NCBI GenBank assembly: GCA_037367405.1
Contig: JAZKJV010003276.1
Coordinates: forward strand, 248,001 to 312,000
Direction: 5' to 3'
DNA from: Ottelia alismoides
Lineage: Eukaryota > Streptophyta > Magnoliopsida > Alismatales > Hydrocharitaceae
Length of the DNA stretch: 64,000 nucleotides
Shown here: positions 1 to 11,432 of the stretch, in pieces
Numbering within the stretch: the first letter of the stretch is position 1
How the letters are laid out: each line of letters opens with the position of its first letter
The notes under the pieces: generated by a model
What the model was told of the DNA's origin: nothing
Databases searched by the model: none
What the model saw: only the letters and a program-made list of their open reading frames with translations
Made by a program: the position numbers and the translations under genes

Positions 1-294
1 TTTTGTAAACATTTTATTTTCATACAATTTTCAAAAATTTTGTATCGTATACCTAATTTTGAAACATAAAATAATTTACATTTTTTTGTAATCAAAACAT
101 TTTTACAAACATTTTTACACAATTTGTACAAAAATAATTTTCAAAAGTTACTACGAACAACTTTTACAAAGCATTTTACAAAATATTTTTGAAAACATTT
201 TTCAATTTTTCCCTATTTTATACACAATAGACATATTAAACACACATAAAGTACGAGTTATGGGTAAAGTATATATACAATATATATGACACCC
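1..294 (-). other. A/T-rich 3' UTR of element 1
   Basis: No gene. The first 240 bases are low-complexity T-rich sequence with many runs of T. Sequence from about 250 (GTACGAGTTATG, then TATATACAATATATATGACACCCC) matches the stretch just outside the hairpin array in the young elements (28891-28937), which anchors this as untranslated sequence between pol and the 3' LTR. Confidence 0.6.
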
Positions 295-648
295 CTATAC
301 TTAGCTCGAAAGATGTCTTCAGAGTGATCAAAAATCGATGAGGGAAGACATAACTCGTGCTGAGTATAGAGAAGTGAAAAGAATCCTATACTACATTGAC
401 TCAATAGAATGAAAGAATAAAATCAACAGAAGTCGGTAATCCCCCTAGACTTAGGATCAAGTGATCCTAACTGTAGAAGACCGTACATAAAGAGGAAAAC
501 CTAGGAATATAATGTACATATAATAACTCCCCTATACTTAGGGTAAGATATCCCTAAGTATAGGCAGCAAAAACATAAGTAATAAAAAATGAATAATCAC
601 AGGTTTAGTACCCCCTAAACTTAGGATAAATTACATCCTAAGTATAAC
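295..648 (-). repeat. Array of four 3' UTR stem-loops, element 1
   Basis: Four inverted repeats: 295-369 (arms about 26 nt, starting CTATACTTAGC and ending GCTGAGTATAG), 445-476, 531-564 (13-bp arms CCTATACTTAGGG / CCCTAAGTATAGG, 8-nt loop) and 615-648. Each is preceded on the plus strand by a run of C, so in element-sense RNA each hairpin is followed by a G-run. The same four hairpins occur in the same order in the young elements. The second and fourth are partly eroded at their outer ends. Confidence 0.85.
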
Positions 649-779
649 AAACTCATAAGATGGATCTGTGGTATTAAACAAAATGAACGAATGATATAGA
701 CAATATGGATATATACAGAGGCATAGTAGAAGTGAAAATCAGGTATGAGATGCACGTGATGTGAGTCAAGGAACACATC

Positions 780-3700
780 TCATGCAAAATGTATAGGGGC
801 AACATCAACGGCTACTGGATTATGATCAAGGTAAGGCTTCAGGTGCTGACCATTGACTCGAAAGGTGGACTCAGAAGATGACTCAAATATATCAATGCTA
901 CCATTATCGTGCACCTTTCTGTCCAAGTACAATCCTTTCCATTTACTCTGTAATTTCTCTAGAGTAATCTCAACCTTGCATCAAATAGCCATACTCTCTG
1001 CATCGGCTCAAACTGCTTGTAGCTGTAAGAATCATGCCATATCTTCACTCTGTCCTTATACTGTAGGCTACTTGAGAAGGCTGTATCTCCTAATTCCTCC
1101 AGAGCTGCCAATTCTGCTCTCCCTTTACTCTCAGGATCTAATAGTATCTTAGTGTCTGCCCAAAGTGACTTATGCTTGATCTCAACAGGTAAGTGGCATG
1201 GCTTGCTATAAAAAAGTTGGAAAGGAGACGTACCCAAAGGTTTCTTGAAAAAGGTCATATAGGCCCACAAGGCCGAGTCCAAAAGCTATGACCATTCCTT
1301 TCGGTCTGGGCAGACAACCTTATGCAAAATAGTCTTAATCTCCTTATTTGAAACCTTATCAAGACCATTCGTCTGTGGATGATATGGCATGGCAACTCTA
1401 TGGTTAATGCTAAACCCGTTAGCAAGGGCCCTTACCTTGTCATTGTTAAAATGAGCCCCCTGTTAGAAATCAAGACTCTAGGTATCCCGAACCGTGATAT
1501 GATATTCTTGCTCAAAAATTTGCAAACAATCTTTGCATCTACCGCTCGGGCAGGAATGACCTCAACCCAATAACTCACATAATCCAAAGACAACAAATGT
1601 ACTCAAATCCTTGACTCTTAGGGAATGGACCCATGAAATTGATGTCCCATGCATCAAAAACCTCACAGAAGTGAATGGGCTACATCGGCATCATATCTCT
1701 CTGTCCACAAGTGCCCATCCTCTGACAGTTAGTACACCTCTTCACGAATTCATATGAATCCTTAAAGTGGGTAGGCCACCAAAGGTCGGATTGGAGAACC
1801 TTTTGCGTTGTTCGTCTCCCATAGTGATATCCTCCTACCTTGAGCTTGTGGCAATAGGCGAGGACCTATGGTGATCCTCCTGAGGAATACACTGATGTCG
1901 GACACTATTCTCCCCTTCGTGGTAAAGGGTGGGATCCTCCCAATGATACGACTTGGCCTTCACAAGGAAGGCCTCAAGTCGTTGCCTAGGCCAACCTTGT
2001 GGAACTTTCTTATTAACAAGATAGTTCACAATGTCAACATTCCATGGGAGCGAGGTGATAGCAAGAATCACCTCATCTGGGAATATCTCAGTGATAGGTG
2101 TGGTCATATCAGAATCCTCAAGATGCTCTAATTGGGAGAGTTGACCCACCACCAGATTCTTGACTCCAGGTTTATCCTTAATCTCAATATCAAACTCCTG
2201 GAGTAGAAGGATCCATCTAGTCAATCTGGCTTTAGCATCTTTCTTGGTCATTAGGTATCGGATGGTGGTGTGGCATGTATAGATAATCACTCTTAATCCG
2301 AGAATATAAGATCAAAACTTATCTAGAGAAAATACTATGGCTAGCTTCTCCTTCTCAGTCACAGTGTAGTTCTGCTGAGCGGCATCCAAAGTCCAGCTAG
2401 CGTAGTGTATGACAAATGGAAAATTATCTCTCATCTATCCAAGCACAACCCCTACGGCAAAATCAGAAGCATTCGTCATGATCTCTAATGGGAGAGACCA
2501 ATCAGGTGGCTGAAGGATAGGATCCTGCACAACCAAATTCTTGATAGTCTCAAAAGATGAAAGGCACTTATCATCTACAAGGAACTCAGTGTCTTTCGTG
2601 AGCAAATCAGTTAGCGGTCATGCAATCCGATTGAAGTCCTGTATGAACCATTGGTAAAAACCGACATACCCCAGAAAAGACCACAACTGTCTCAAATTGG
2701 ATGGTGGAGTGAGCTTCTTGATGATATCCACCTTGGACGGATCAAACTCCATGCCTCTATTGGAGATGATGTGACCAATGATCGTCCCTTGAGTCATCAT
2801 GAAATGACTCTTCTCCCAAGATAAGACTAGGTGGACCTCAATGCAGTGCTGAAGAACTCGGTCTAGGTAAGCAAGACAAGCATCAAACCCATCGTCGTAG
2901 ACCGAAAAGTCATCCATGAAGACCTCTAAACAATCACACACTCTGTCCAAAAAAATGGAAGTATGCACCTTTGGAATGTAGCTGGGGCATTACATAATCC
3001 AAAGGGCATCCATCTTAAAGCATACGTTCCGAACGGACAGGTGAACATCGTTTTCTCCTAGTCTTTGGACGCTATGGCCACCTGATTATACCTTGAGTAC
3101 CCTTTAAGGAAAAAATAATGACTCTTACCAGCTAACCTCTTGATAATCTGATCAATAAATGGAAGTGGGAAGTGATCCTTCTTTGTGGCCTGATTCAATC
3201 GTCTGTAATCCACACAGACTCTCCAAGAAGTGGGTACTCAGGTAGCTATCTCCTCTCCAGACTCATTCACAACTGTAGTGCTACCCGTCTTCTTGGGTAC
3301 CACATTTAACAGACTAACCCATTTGGAGTCAGAGATGGGGTAGATAAAATCATCGCTCCACCACTTGGATATTTCCTTCATGACTACATATCGAAGATTC
3401 AGGTTCATCCTACACTGGAACTCACACGATGGCTTGGCATCATCCTCTAGATATATGTGGTGAGAGCACATGGCCGGACTTATCCCCTGGAGATCAGCTA
3501 CAATCCATTCGATTACCTTGGTTTCTTTCAAGAACCTCCATCAAACGGGTTCTTGGTCATCAGTCAAATTCGCTGAGATAATGATTGAGAACATTTCTGG
3601 ATCATCCGCAAGGAATCTATACTTCATTGCGGCAAGGTCTTCCATTTCGGGTATGTGGGAGCTGACACATCTGGTCTCTGAAAAGTGTGAGTGAAGGCTA

Positions 3701-4580
3701 CCAAATCTGCATGAGAGAACTCTCACTGAATCAATGAATCTTATGAAGACGACCCTGCTGGTGTATCTTTCAACTATACTAGTTCAATCTATGCCCTACC
3801 TATGGGCTCTGTGCACATCAGACATGGTAAATAATCATTAAAATCCCGCCAATCAAAATCAGTGTCTGAACCCGAGGGAGCTGAATCAGAATCACATGAA
3901 ATATACTCTGCCTCGCTAGACAAATCATAATCATCAACCTCTAAGGTATCTTGTAGCATGAGTGCGTATGAACTCTCATATGCTAGCATCTGTAACTCTG
4001 CAGACTCTGAAGGTGTGATAAGAGCTCGTGAAATCGGATATGTCCAAACTGCTTCATCATCTGTGATCACAAAATCACACTCATGGTGGATGTCTAGCTC
4101 TGAATCTGTCATCTGCTTTGAACTCTGCTCGGAGCAAGCTGAATCTCTGGCTCCCAATTCTTCAATCATCTCTATCTGTGTACTCTCTTTCTCGACTACT
4201 CTCTCTCCCTCAATGTAAAGTTATACCTTCCTGCTATCATAATCCGACACTGCCTTAGCTGTGGCCAAGAAAATTTGTCCTAAAAATGATGGGGGTATCA
4301 GTCACACATTCATGGATCTCCATGTCCAACACAACAAAGTCCACGGGCAATTTCAGGCCCTGAATTGTGATGACAACGTCCTTTAATAACCCCTTTAGCC
4401 TCTTGACAGATCTATCTGCAAATTGGAGAACTGTCCTGCTATGTCTAAGAGGACCAAACTCGAAATGGTCAAGTAAGGCAACCGAGAGGAGGTTAATCGA
4501 GGATCCTCTATCTAATAGAGTCCGATCGAACCTCTGCTCAGGATGTGGCATCTGACATAAGGAGCCCCTGCATCAGGTCT
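780..4580 (-). pseudogene. Decayed protease-RT-RNase H-integrase region of element 1
   Basis: The 3' half of an Athila-like polyprotein, broken into frames. In sense order: protease at about 4255-4551, where the catalytic triplet D-S-G reads D-R-G (LLDRGSSINL); an acidic linker (3789-4169); the RT amino part (3238-3531); RT palm with an intact EVFMDDFSVY box (2618-2968); RNase H end and integrase N-terminus (1835-2290, RWILLLQEFDIEIKDKPGVK); integrase C-terminal part (959-1282, CHLPVEIKHKSLWA). The final reading VNGQHLKPYLDHN ends at a TGA at 780-782. The frames are interrupted by stops and indels, so no functional protein is expected. Confidence 0.85.
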
Positions 4581-7304
4581 CTTTATTGGCAATCGGTTCT
4601 GGATGGTGAAGCAAGCTGCACGGGTGAGCACATGAATTTCTACATTGTGGTTACGCCTCTTCTTCCTACGGATGGTGGTGTTCTCTTTCAGGTTATTTTG
4701 GAAGAGGGGGATATGCTCAAGTGCCTCCTGAAGAGTCAGCTAGATCTGAAATCTATCAATCATCTGCTCGCTGAACTCTATCTGTTGTCACTTTTTTGGG
4801 TTTTCTGGTTTTTTTTATCCTTCCCTAAGCGGAGTGCTTGAGGGAAGGGGATAGAGGGACCCTCCTCATAAAAATGAGGGTCATGAGTAGGAGTAGGGTT
4901 CTGAGCATTCGTCAGGATGGAATCCATGCAAACATCATCAATCTCAACAGATGGATCCAAAGGAGATACAAAAACCTTTCCTTTATTCGTATTTTTTTAT
5001 TTTCATAGTTTTTCCATTTTTTGTGTTTTTCTTAAAACATCCTCAGGTATATAAGAGGAGGAAGGCAACACAACTGAATGACTCTTGGTGGCATCAGTAC
5101 CACCGACAACATCAGGATTGGCAGCATCAGTACCGTGCTCTAGCTTGTCATTTGGTAATTTGGTGGCATCAACACCACCCCTTGCAGCAACTGGGGATAC
5201 GACGACATCAACACCATCATTGGGATCATCATCCTTGGTGGATTCAGTGCCACCATCATCATCAACATTAACAGCATCATCACCGCTCTTGACTCCATCT
5301 GGCGCCCTAGAATATGCATCGGGATGTCACCTAGATGAGTCGACGTCGGTTGGAATCCTACCGCTTCTAAGAGTCACAAATTCAACATCGAATAAATAAT
5401 GAATGTCATCCAAAATCTCACTAGGAGTGGTGGTCTCTGTTGATCGTACCTGCTCAGATTTTCTCTTCAGATTGTTTGGATTTGGCTCAATCTGTGTAGG
5501 TATGGCAGCCTTGCCCTTTATTATGTCCCTCATCTCTTGCCGAAACTCATCCATCTCTAACCGGAAAGTAGCTTTCTGCTCGAAAATCATGCGAGCGAGA
5601 TCATCTAAGGTTGGGTTCTCATACGAGTGTGCGTGAGAATCGGATAGGTTGCCTCGCTGGAAATGAGTTTGGCTCTGCTGCTGCTGGTATGAGTGAGGGA
5701 GAGGGCTATGAATACTGTGGATGAGGCTGCTGGCTCCATTGTTGACCCTGGTACTGGGGTCGAGGACCATGCTGTGGCTGTTGGGAGTACTGGTGATGTT
5801 ACTGTTGGGTGCCCTGCCCTGCCTGTATCGAAGGCTGCTGGTGGGATTGAGCAGCTCTAGTAGACCATTGGAAGCCTGGGTGGTCACGGTGGATCCCAGG
5901 CTCTGTTGGTACTGGGAGTACCAAATCCTGTCGACTTTCATCAATGGATCTTGCTTCTCATGGATTGGCAGGGGAAGGGACGCTAATGGGTGATCCATAT
6001 GACACACCACCATCTGAGTGTCTGAGCGGGGTGGTGGTAGCTGGTACCGTGGGAGAGACTGAATGGGCTCTGCCTGGATGTGATGGACTTGCTGAAATGA
6101 GGCGGAGGGCTGTGATGAACTGCTCCCTGGATCTGACCGTGACCTGGAATGTGGCTGAGAAGCCGTCTGTGCCTCTTGGAGATACATATTATGAGTCTTC
6201 AGGTCACTCAGTGTTTGGACCAGCTCATCGATCCTATTGATCTTGTCAAGGCCCTGACACGTCTTCTTCTCAATAATATCCATCTGATCCAGCTTCTGGC
6301 AGATGATGCCCATGTTGGAAGTTGAGGATTCTGCTAGTGCTACCGCTGTAGAAGATGAAGAAGGACCGTCTTCAATACGTGCTATTCTCTGGTATGAAGA
6401 CGTCTGATGAGGAGGCTTCCCCTGAGTATAGACCCGGGTCTGGGACATCACAGTGTAATTTTCGGCCATCTCCTCATAAATGGCCCATACTTGGTCTTCA
6501 TCCTTGGCGAAATAGGAACCTCCACAGGAGGCGTTCACACTTCACAAGGATGAGATTAGGCTTGCTGATGTCATGGTAGGGACACCTGTTAATGAGCTCT
6601 CTAAAGAAATCCCAAGCTTCATGGAATTGTTCATTAGGGATCATTGTGAAGTTGCTAATCATGGCTCTAACTGCATTGTTTCGATTGAGTGGGTAATACT
6701 TGTTGAGATACTCGATTAGTAGATGCTCCCAGGTGGTGAAAATCCTCCCCAAGTGTTTCAGCTAGTAGGCTGCTCTATTTACCAAGGAGAACTAGAAGGC
6801 TATCAGCTTTATGGTGTCCTCGTCCACCATCCTGTCTTGGACTGTGTTGTAGATCATATCAAATTCTTGTAGATGGAGGTGGGGCTCCTCGGTGGCATGC
6901 TCTTGGAATTTGGGTAATAGATGAATAGTCTAGGGGCGAAGGTCGAAGTCGCCAAGAATAGCAGGCAACTAGATCCATCGGTGAGTGGGGGTTGCACCAG
7001 GGTTGTACAACTGCCTCATGGTACGTGCTGGTCTCTATGGATCATGCGACTCCTCCTGGTGTATGTAATCTACTTGGCCCTCATGTCTTGGTATTTCGTT
7101 ACCACCAACTGGTATTTCTGGCTCTTCTCTCCCAGCTTTCATCTGAGTAATCTCTCTCATCACCTCTGCCACGAAGATTCCCTAGTCCCTGATCTGTCTC
7201 TGCATGGTATCTAGGGAGGATAATAGTTTGTTGTTGATGGCGGCTTGTTCTAATATGAATGATGAAGTCTGAGGTTTCTCATCGATTCTGTCATCGTTGG
7301 CCAT
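4581..7304 (-). pseudogene. Decayed gag of element 1
   Basis: Sense ATG at 7302-7304 opens MANDDRIDEKPQTSS, which runs into a stop near 7187. The Retrotrans_gag core is visible at 6498-6752 (TTWEHLLIEYLNKYYPLNR, FHEAWDFFRELINRCPYHD) and continues in another frame at 5327-6538 (CGGSYFAKDEDQVWAIYEEMAE, then a Q/S/P-rich tail ending LRSGR). These match residues of about 190-380 and onward in the intact Gag of copy A. No CCHC zinc knuckle is visible. The 4581-5326 part is the degraded linker between gag and protease. At least two frame changes and several stops make it non-functional. Confidence 0.8.
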
Positions 7305-8942
7305 GTCTTAGGTCTGTACAAAGGCAAAAGACCTTAACTCATGTGCTGTAAAATGAATGTAGAGCTGTGCTGGCCTGTCTGTCTGTACCTCAGAAGTGGA
7401 ATAAGGGTGGTCGATGGGGAACATGGTGGAAGCGAACTCAGGTTCAGAGAGTGGGTATGAGCTCTATGAAGCCTCCCTAGACGAACGGATAGGAGTGTTG
7501 GAAAGCGGTGCTATCAGAAGCAACCTAAGCGATCTCCTACCCATCATCTTGATGTGGGATTTATGAAGAGTAGATCTGGACTGCAAAAACAAGATGAGAA
7601 ATCAAACCCTCGGTTCACCAACTCAACACAGTGTGATGACCGTGAAAGCTCGATCTTTTATCATATCAATTTTTATTTAATGATAATCCAATCTTACAGA
7701 GAGAGTTAGAGAGATGTTAGGAGCCCGATTCTCCCTAGAGACAAGCCCAGATTCTTATGACTAGTTGCACCTATTTCCAGCCAATATAGATGTAAGTACA
7801 GACCATTTCTGGCTACCCATTACTTGAGGATGGATCCTTTCGCAGTGTCCTCTAAACCACCTACTCTACTAAGGAAATACAGATTGATTACCGACTACCC
7901 ACAGATCCTCATTGGAAAATAGCTGATCATTGTTGTTAGATTGGGTAGTCTGAATAAAGTCCAGGCATGGCTATATCCTAGTATGCGGTCTCTCAACTCT
8001 CAACAGGTAAAATTAGACAAGGAGGGGGTTACTCTCCCGAAAATAAGATTTTGTCATTAATTCAGGTTTTAGGTCAAGTTTGCATTAGCCGTCTCAATTT
8101 TATTGATTATCACTGCCTTTTTCTTGAATAAAACCAATGTGTAGTGAATTTTCTGATTTCCTTTTTATTTTAAGTTCAATAAAGCAGGGGAGGAAGATGG
8201 AAAAATCGATGCACAATTAAAACTCAATGATGCATGCAGAGTTAGAAATGCGTACATGCAAAGTGATCCGTGCATAATTGAAATACATAACTTAAACTAA
8301 TCTACGCGATGCACGGGAAAATCACCCTAAGCCAGTAGCTTTTATTAGCAGGAAGAACTGGTGCTAGTTAATTAGAAGAGAGATCTGAGTTTGGTCTTAG
8401 ATGCCGATCGGTGCCCACCACAGTGGGACCTTCCAGCGCTGTATACGACCTCTCGTGACACATGGTCTCTAATACGATTCTAAGTCCAATCGTACCTATA
8501 GGAACATATATTATTGATTAGGGTGTTTGGACCTTAGTTATTTACCAAGCTCAACCAAGTAAAAATCCTAAGTCTAGGTGCAAAAACCTCAGAAAACAAA
8601 TAAAAATAAAATACGGAAAAAAATCGAAAAATACGGTGAGGTCCCCGAGTGCATCGACACTCGGTGAAACAAACCCCAAATAAATGTCCAAGTATCCCAA
8701 ATAATGTCTAAGAGTCTAAGTTATTACAAGTGTTTCTCTGCAAAAATAAAGACTAAAATAAATCTATCCTAGATAAGTGCCTCCTTCTCTTTGCTCCTCC
8801 TCAGGTGCAGCTTTCTCCGAAGCTGACCAAGTCGTGCTCCAACAGTCCCTCGCACAAAAAGCGAAACAGATGATTGTCAGAAACAATTACAAAAGATGGA
8901 AACAAAAATGAGCAAATATAAATCCTAACTACTTAACCGTAA
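7305..8942 (-). other. Untranslated leader of element 1
   Basis: About 1.6 kb between PBS and gag, without a credible ORF. It holds a perfect 7-bp hairpin (8645-8664), a donor-like GTACGC (8250-8255), the palindrome TGCATGCA (8231-8238) and an acceptor-like pyrimidine tract ending TTTTTGCAG with its AG at 7581-7582. Stretches align by eye to the leaders of element 2 and the young elements, in particular the sequence around TGCATGCA. Confidence 0.6.
8645..8664. promoter_or_regulatory. Leader hairpin, element 1
   Basis: Perfect 7-bp stem CCGAGTG / CACTCGG with loop CATCGA, about 280 nt downstream of the PBS in element sense. The young elements have the same hairpin with one base pair exchanged (CCAAGTG / CACTTGG). 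Confidence 0.6.
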
Positions 8943-8960
8943 TCCCAGGTAACGGTGCCA
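8943..8960 (-). promoter_or_regulatory. Primer-binding site (tRNA-Asp), element 1
   Basis: Plus strand TCCCAGGTAACGGTGCCA matches the 3' end of plant tRNA-Asp (TCCCCGGCAACGGCGCCA, from general knowledge) at 15 of 18 positions. It lies 3 nt from the LTR end and is read on the minus strand as the PBS used to prime reverse transcription. tRNA-Asp priming is characteristic of Athila-like elements. Confidence 0.82.
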
Positions 8961-8963
8961 TTC

Positions 8964-10028
8964 TGATGAGGGAAAAATCTGACTCGAGTTAAGTTGATTA
9001 ATTAAATGTCATTGTGACTCAAACCAGATTCATGATCAACGAGAAAATTATTTAAACCACTAATAAATCAAGCAATGAAAATAAGCTATTTTTTCTACTT
9101 TTGTTACACTGGTATACCAACCAGGGTCGAACTCAAGGAGCACAATTAAAAACTAAGTAGGCGATTCGAAAATCAAAGGGTTTTTGTGTCTTTTTTAGTG
9201 GTTTTTAATTTTGTAAATTTTTAATTTTTCCAATAAGACAAAATAAGAACAACAACAATAAATATGCACAAGCACTCTTTTTAGATTTTTCAAATATGTC
9301 AAGTATGCTCAGAAAAATAAAGTAAAAATATTTTTAGGTTTTTTATATTTTTATCTTTTTTTAAAGTTTTTTGTAGTATTTTTACAATATTTTTATATTT
9401 TCTACACATCTGAAAAAGAAGAAAACAATGAAATAGTGCACAACCATAAGTATTTTTTAATTTAAAAATAGATAAAACGCTCAAAACTTCTGGGAATTTT
9501 TATTGAAAACTATGAGGAAATATCTACAAACAGGATCTGAAAATGTAATTTTTGATTTTTTTCTTGATTTTATACGATTTTTACAAGTTTTTGACATTTT
9601 TGCATTTTTTAGGTTTTTCTGAAATATTTTTGTGAAAAAATTACATAGAAGCTAAAATATGATAAAAGAAAACTGCAAAAATTTTCTAGAATTCTCGAAG
9701 GATTTTTCAAATTTTTATGAATTTCTAAGACAAATAAGTGGGTTTTCTACTGTTTTTGGATTTTGAATAATATAAACTAAAAGCAAATCAACATAAAAAT
9801 TACCATAAATAAAAATGCAAGCAGGAGCCACAAGTAATTTTTAGGCAATTCTGAAGTTAATTAGCTATTTATTGCAGTTAATAAAAGACCATAATGAAAA
9901 ACATTGCATGAGGGACCAATATGCAAATATTTCAAGTGCTGGGGCCTACTTGATAACACATAATGAAAGTATGAGGGTCTTGATGCAAATAATCTAGAAA
10001 GAAGCACGCACAACACCTGATCGGTACT
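8964..10028 (-). mobile_element. Truncated 5' LTR of element 1
   Basis: Begins TGATGAGGG (sense end CCCTCATCA) beside the PBS and runs 1065 bp into A/T-rich sequence before being cut at the first base of LTR X. Sense sequence contains repeats of the kind TTTGCA-N5-GTCCCT seen in the other LTRs. Only the PBS-proximal part of the LTR remains. No matching remainder was identified beyond LTR X. Confidence 0.7.
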
Positions 10029-10828
10029 TGATGAATACCCATTCATCACTCTTTATTCTTTTATTTTAGCTACAAAATCTATGCAAAACACATGTAGATA
10101 TGTGTAAATAGAATAAAATACCATAAGGCATGCATTGTGTAAATATGCATATTTAGCATGTTTTTGTGCATAATAAAAGAATAAATAAATAAAAGAAAAA
10201 GAGGGAGATATTTAGAATAAATATTGAGTGACCTAATCCCAAGGGAGGGCTCAACATGGGCCTGACCGCAAAAGAATTAAAGTAGAGAGAGATAGGGTCA
10301 TTCACATGTGTACATATACCTATGTATATAAATAAAAATTATTTTCCTCTTATTCACAATAAAAATGTGTGCTTATTTATTTGTACATATTTGTAAATAT
10401 AAAATTAAAATAAAAATGGAGAAAATAAAAGAAAAAGAAAAATAAATAAAATCCCCTTCATCAGTGTATATGGACCATGTACATAGAATACCATATCTAT
10501 TTATTTTCTACTTGTACATCAATAATTAAAATCTAATAAAAATATTTCCACATCCCTTATTTCATGGTGTAAATAAATAAAATAAAAATTAGAAAAATAA
10601 AAATAAAATAAAAAGAAGTAAAATCAATTTCTACGTTGTATATATACCATGTAAATATGTATATAAAGCTATTTATTTAACTTATGTAAATAAATAATAA
10701 AAATAAAATATAAATACCCTTTTATTCCAAATTTTATTTTATAAATAAATAAAATATAAAATTGGAATAAATATATATAAATAAACAATTAAAAATAAAA
10801 ATGTAAATATGTATATACCTATATATAA

Positions 10829-10837
10829 TAATAATAT
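10829..10837. repeat. Target-site duplication, left, foldback element
   Basis: TAATAATAT, identical to 11230-11238 on the other side of the foldback element. Nine bases is the usual duplication length for Mutator-like elements. The sequence is A/T-only, so chance identity is somewhat more likely than normal. Confidence 0.6.
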
Positions 10838-11229
10838 GAGAACCGGGAAGCTGCTCCGCAGAGCAGCCAAGCTGGCTGCTGCGTGGGGCAGTTTCCCCCC
10901 CCCCTTTTTTTATTTTTTTGATTTTTTTTATGTTTATTCATATATGTATCCCTCCTACATGTCATTCAAATTTCGTGAGAAACGGAGACTCCTATGCCCT
11001 CCATCTAGAACATGTACTTTACAGCAAATTTCAGGCCGTTAAATTTTATATGTTATAGATGGAGGGAATCGGAGTCTCCATTTCTCACGAAATTTGAATG
11101 ACATGTAGGAGGTATACATAGATGAATAAACATAAAAAAAAATTCAAAAAAATAAAAAATAAAAAGGGGGGGAAACTGCCCCACGCAACAGCCAGCTTGG
11201 CTGCTCCGCGGAGCAGCTTCCCTTTTCAC
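10838..11229. mobile_element. Mutator-like foldback (MITE-type) element, 392 bp
   Basis: Two long inverted arms of about 170-180 bp: the left begins GAGAACCGGGAAGCTGCTCC, the right ends GGAGCAGCTTCCCTTTTCAC. They meet around 11010-11050 in a short unpaired centre. The whole unit could fold into one hairpin. It has no transposase and is flanked by identical 9-bp TAATAATAT. Long terminal inverted repeats plus 9-bp duplications fit a non-autonomous Mutator-superfamily element. It sits inside LTR X and so inserted after it. Confidence 0.7.
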
Positions 11230-11238
11230 TAATAATAT
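11230..11238. repeat. Target-site duplication, right, foldback element
   Basis: TAATAATAT, the partner of 10829-10837. Confidence 0.6.
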
Positions 11239-11415
11239 AATGTAAATATATAATTTTTATTTCAAAAAAATAAATAAAAATCACTAAAAAATTATTTGAA
11301 AATAAATAAACATTTTTCATGTTTTAAGTTTTTCGAAAATAAGTCATTTATTATTTTTTTTTATCGAATTTCAAATAATTAATAATTGACTGATTCTGAT
11401 TGGTCCACGGGGGAT

Positions 11416-11432
11416 GTTGACCCCCGGTCAAC
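11416..11432. promoter_or_regulatory. W-box-type inverted repeat in LTR X
   Basis: GTTGACC-CCC-GGTCAAC, a perfect 7-bp inverted repeat containing TTGACC, the core bound by plant WRKY factors, on both strands. Followed by CTCCCCCCGGA, as in element 4's LTR at 58522-58540. A regulatory role is inferred only. Confidence 0.4.

Larger units (their letters stand above)
1..10028 (-). mobile_element. Element 1: decayed Athila-like Ty3/Gypsy LTR retrotransposon
   Basis: Minus-strand element reading, from high to low coordinates: partial 5' LTR (8964-10028), tRNA-Asp PBS (8943-8960), leader, gag, protease, RT, RNase H, integrase, then a 3' UTR with hairpins. The 3' LTR would lie left of position 1 and is outside the window. 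Gag and pol are recognisable by alignment to the intact copy at 29408-36058, but contain many stops and frameshifts, so it is an old dead copy. Its 5' LTR stops abruptly where another LTR in the opposite orientation begins (10029). Confidence 0.88.
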
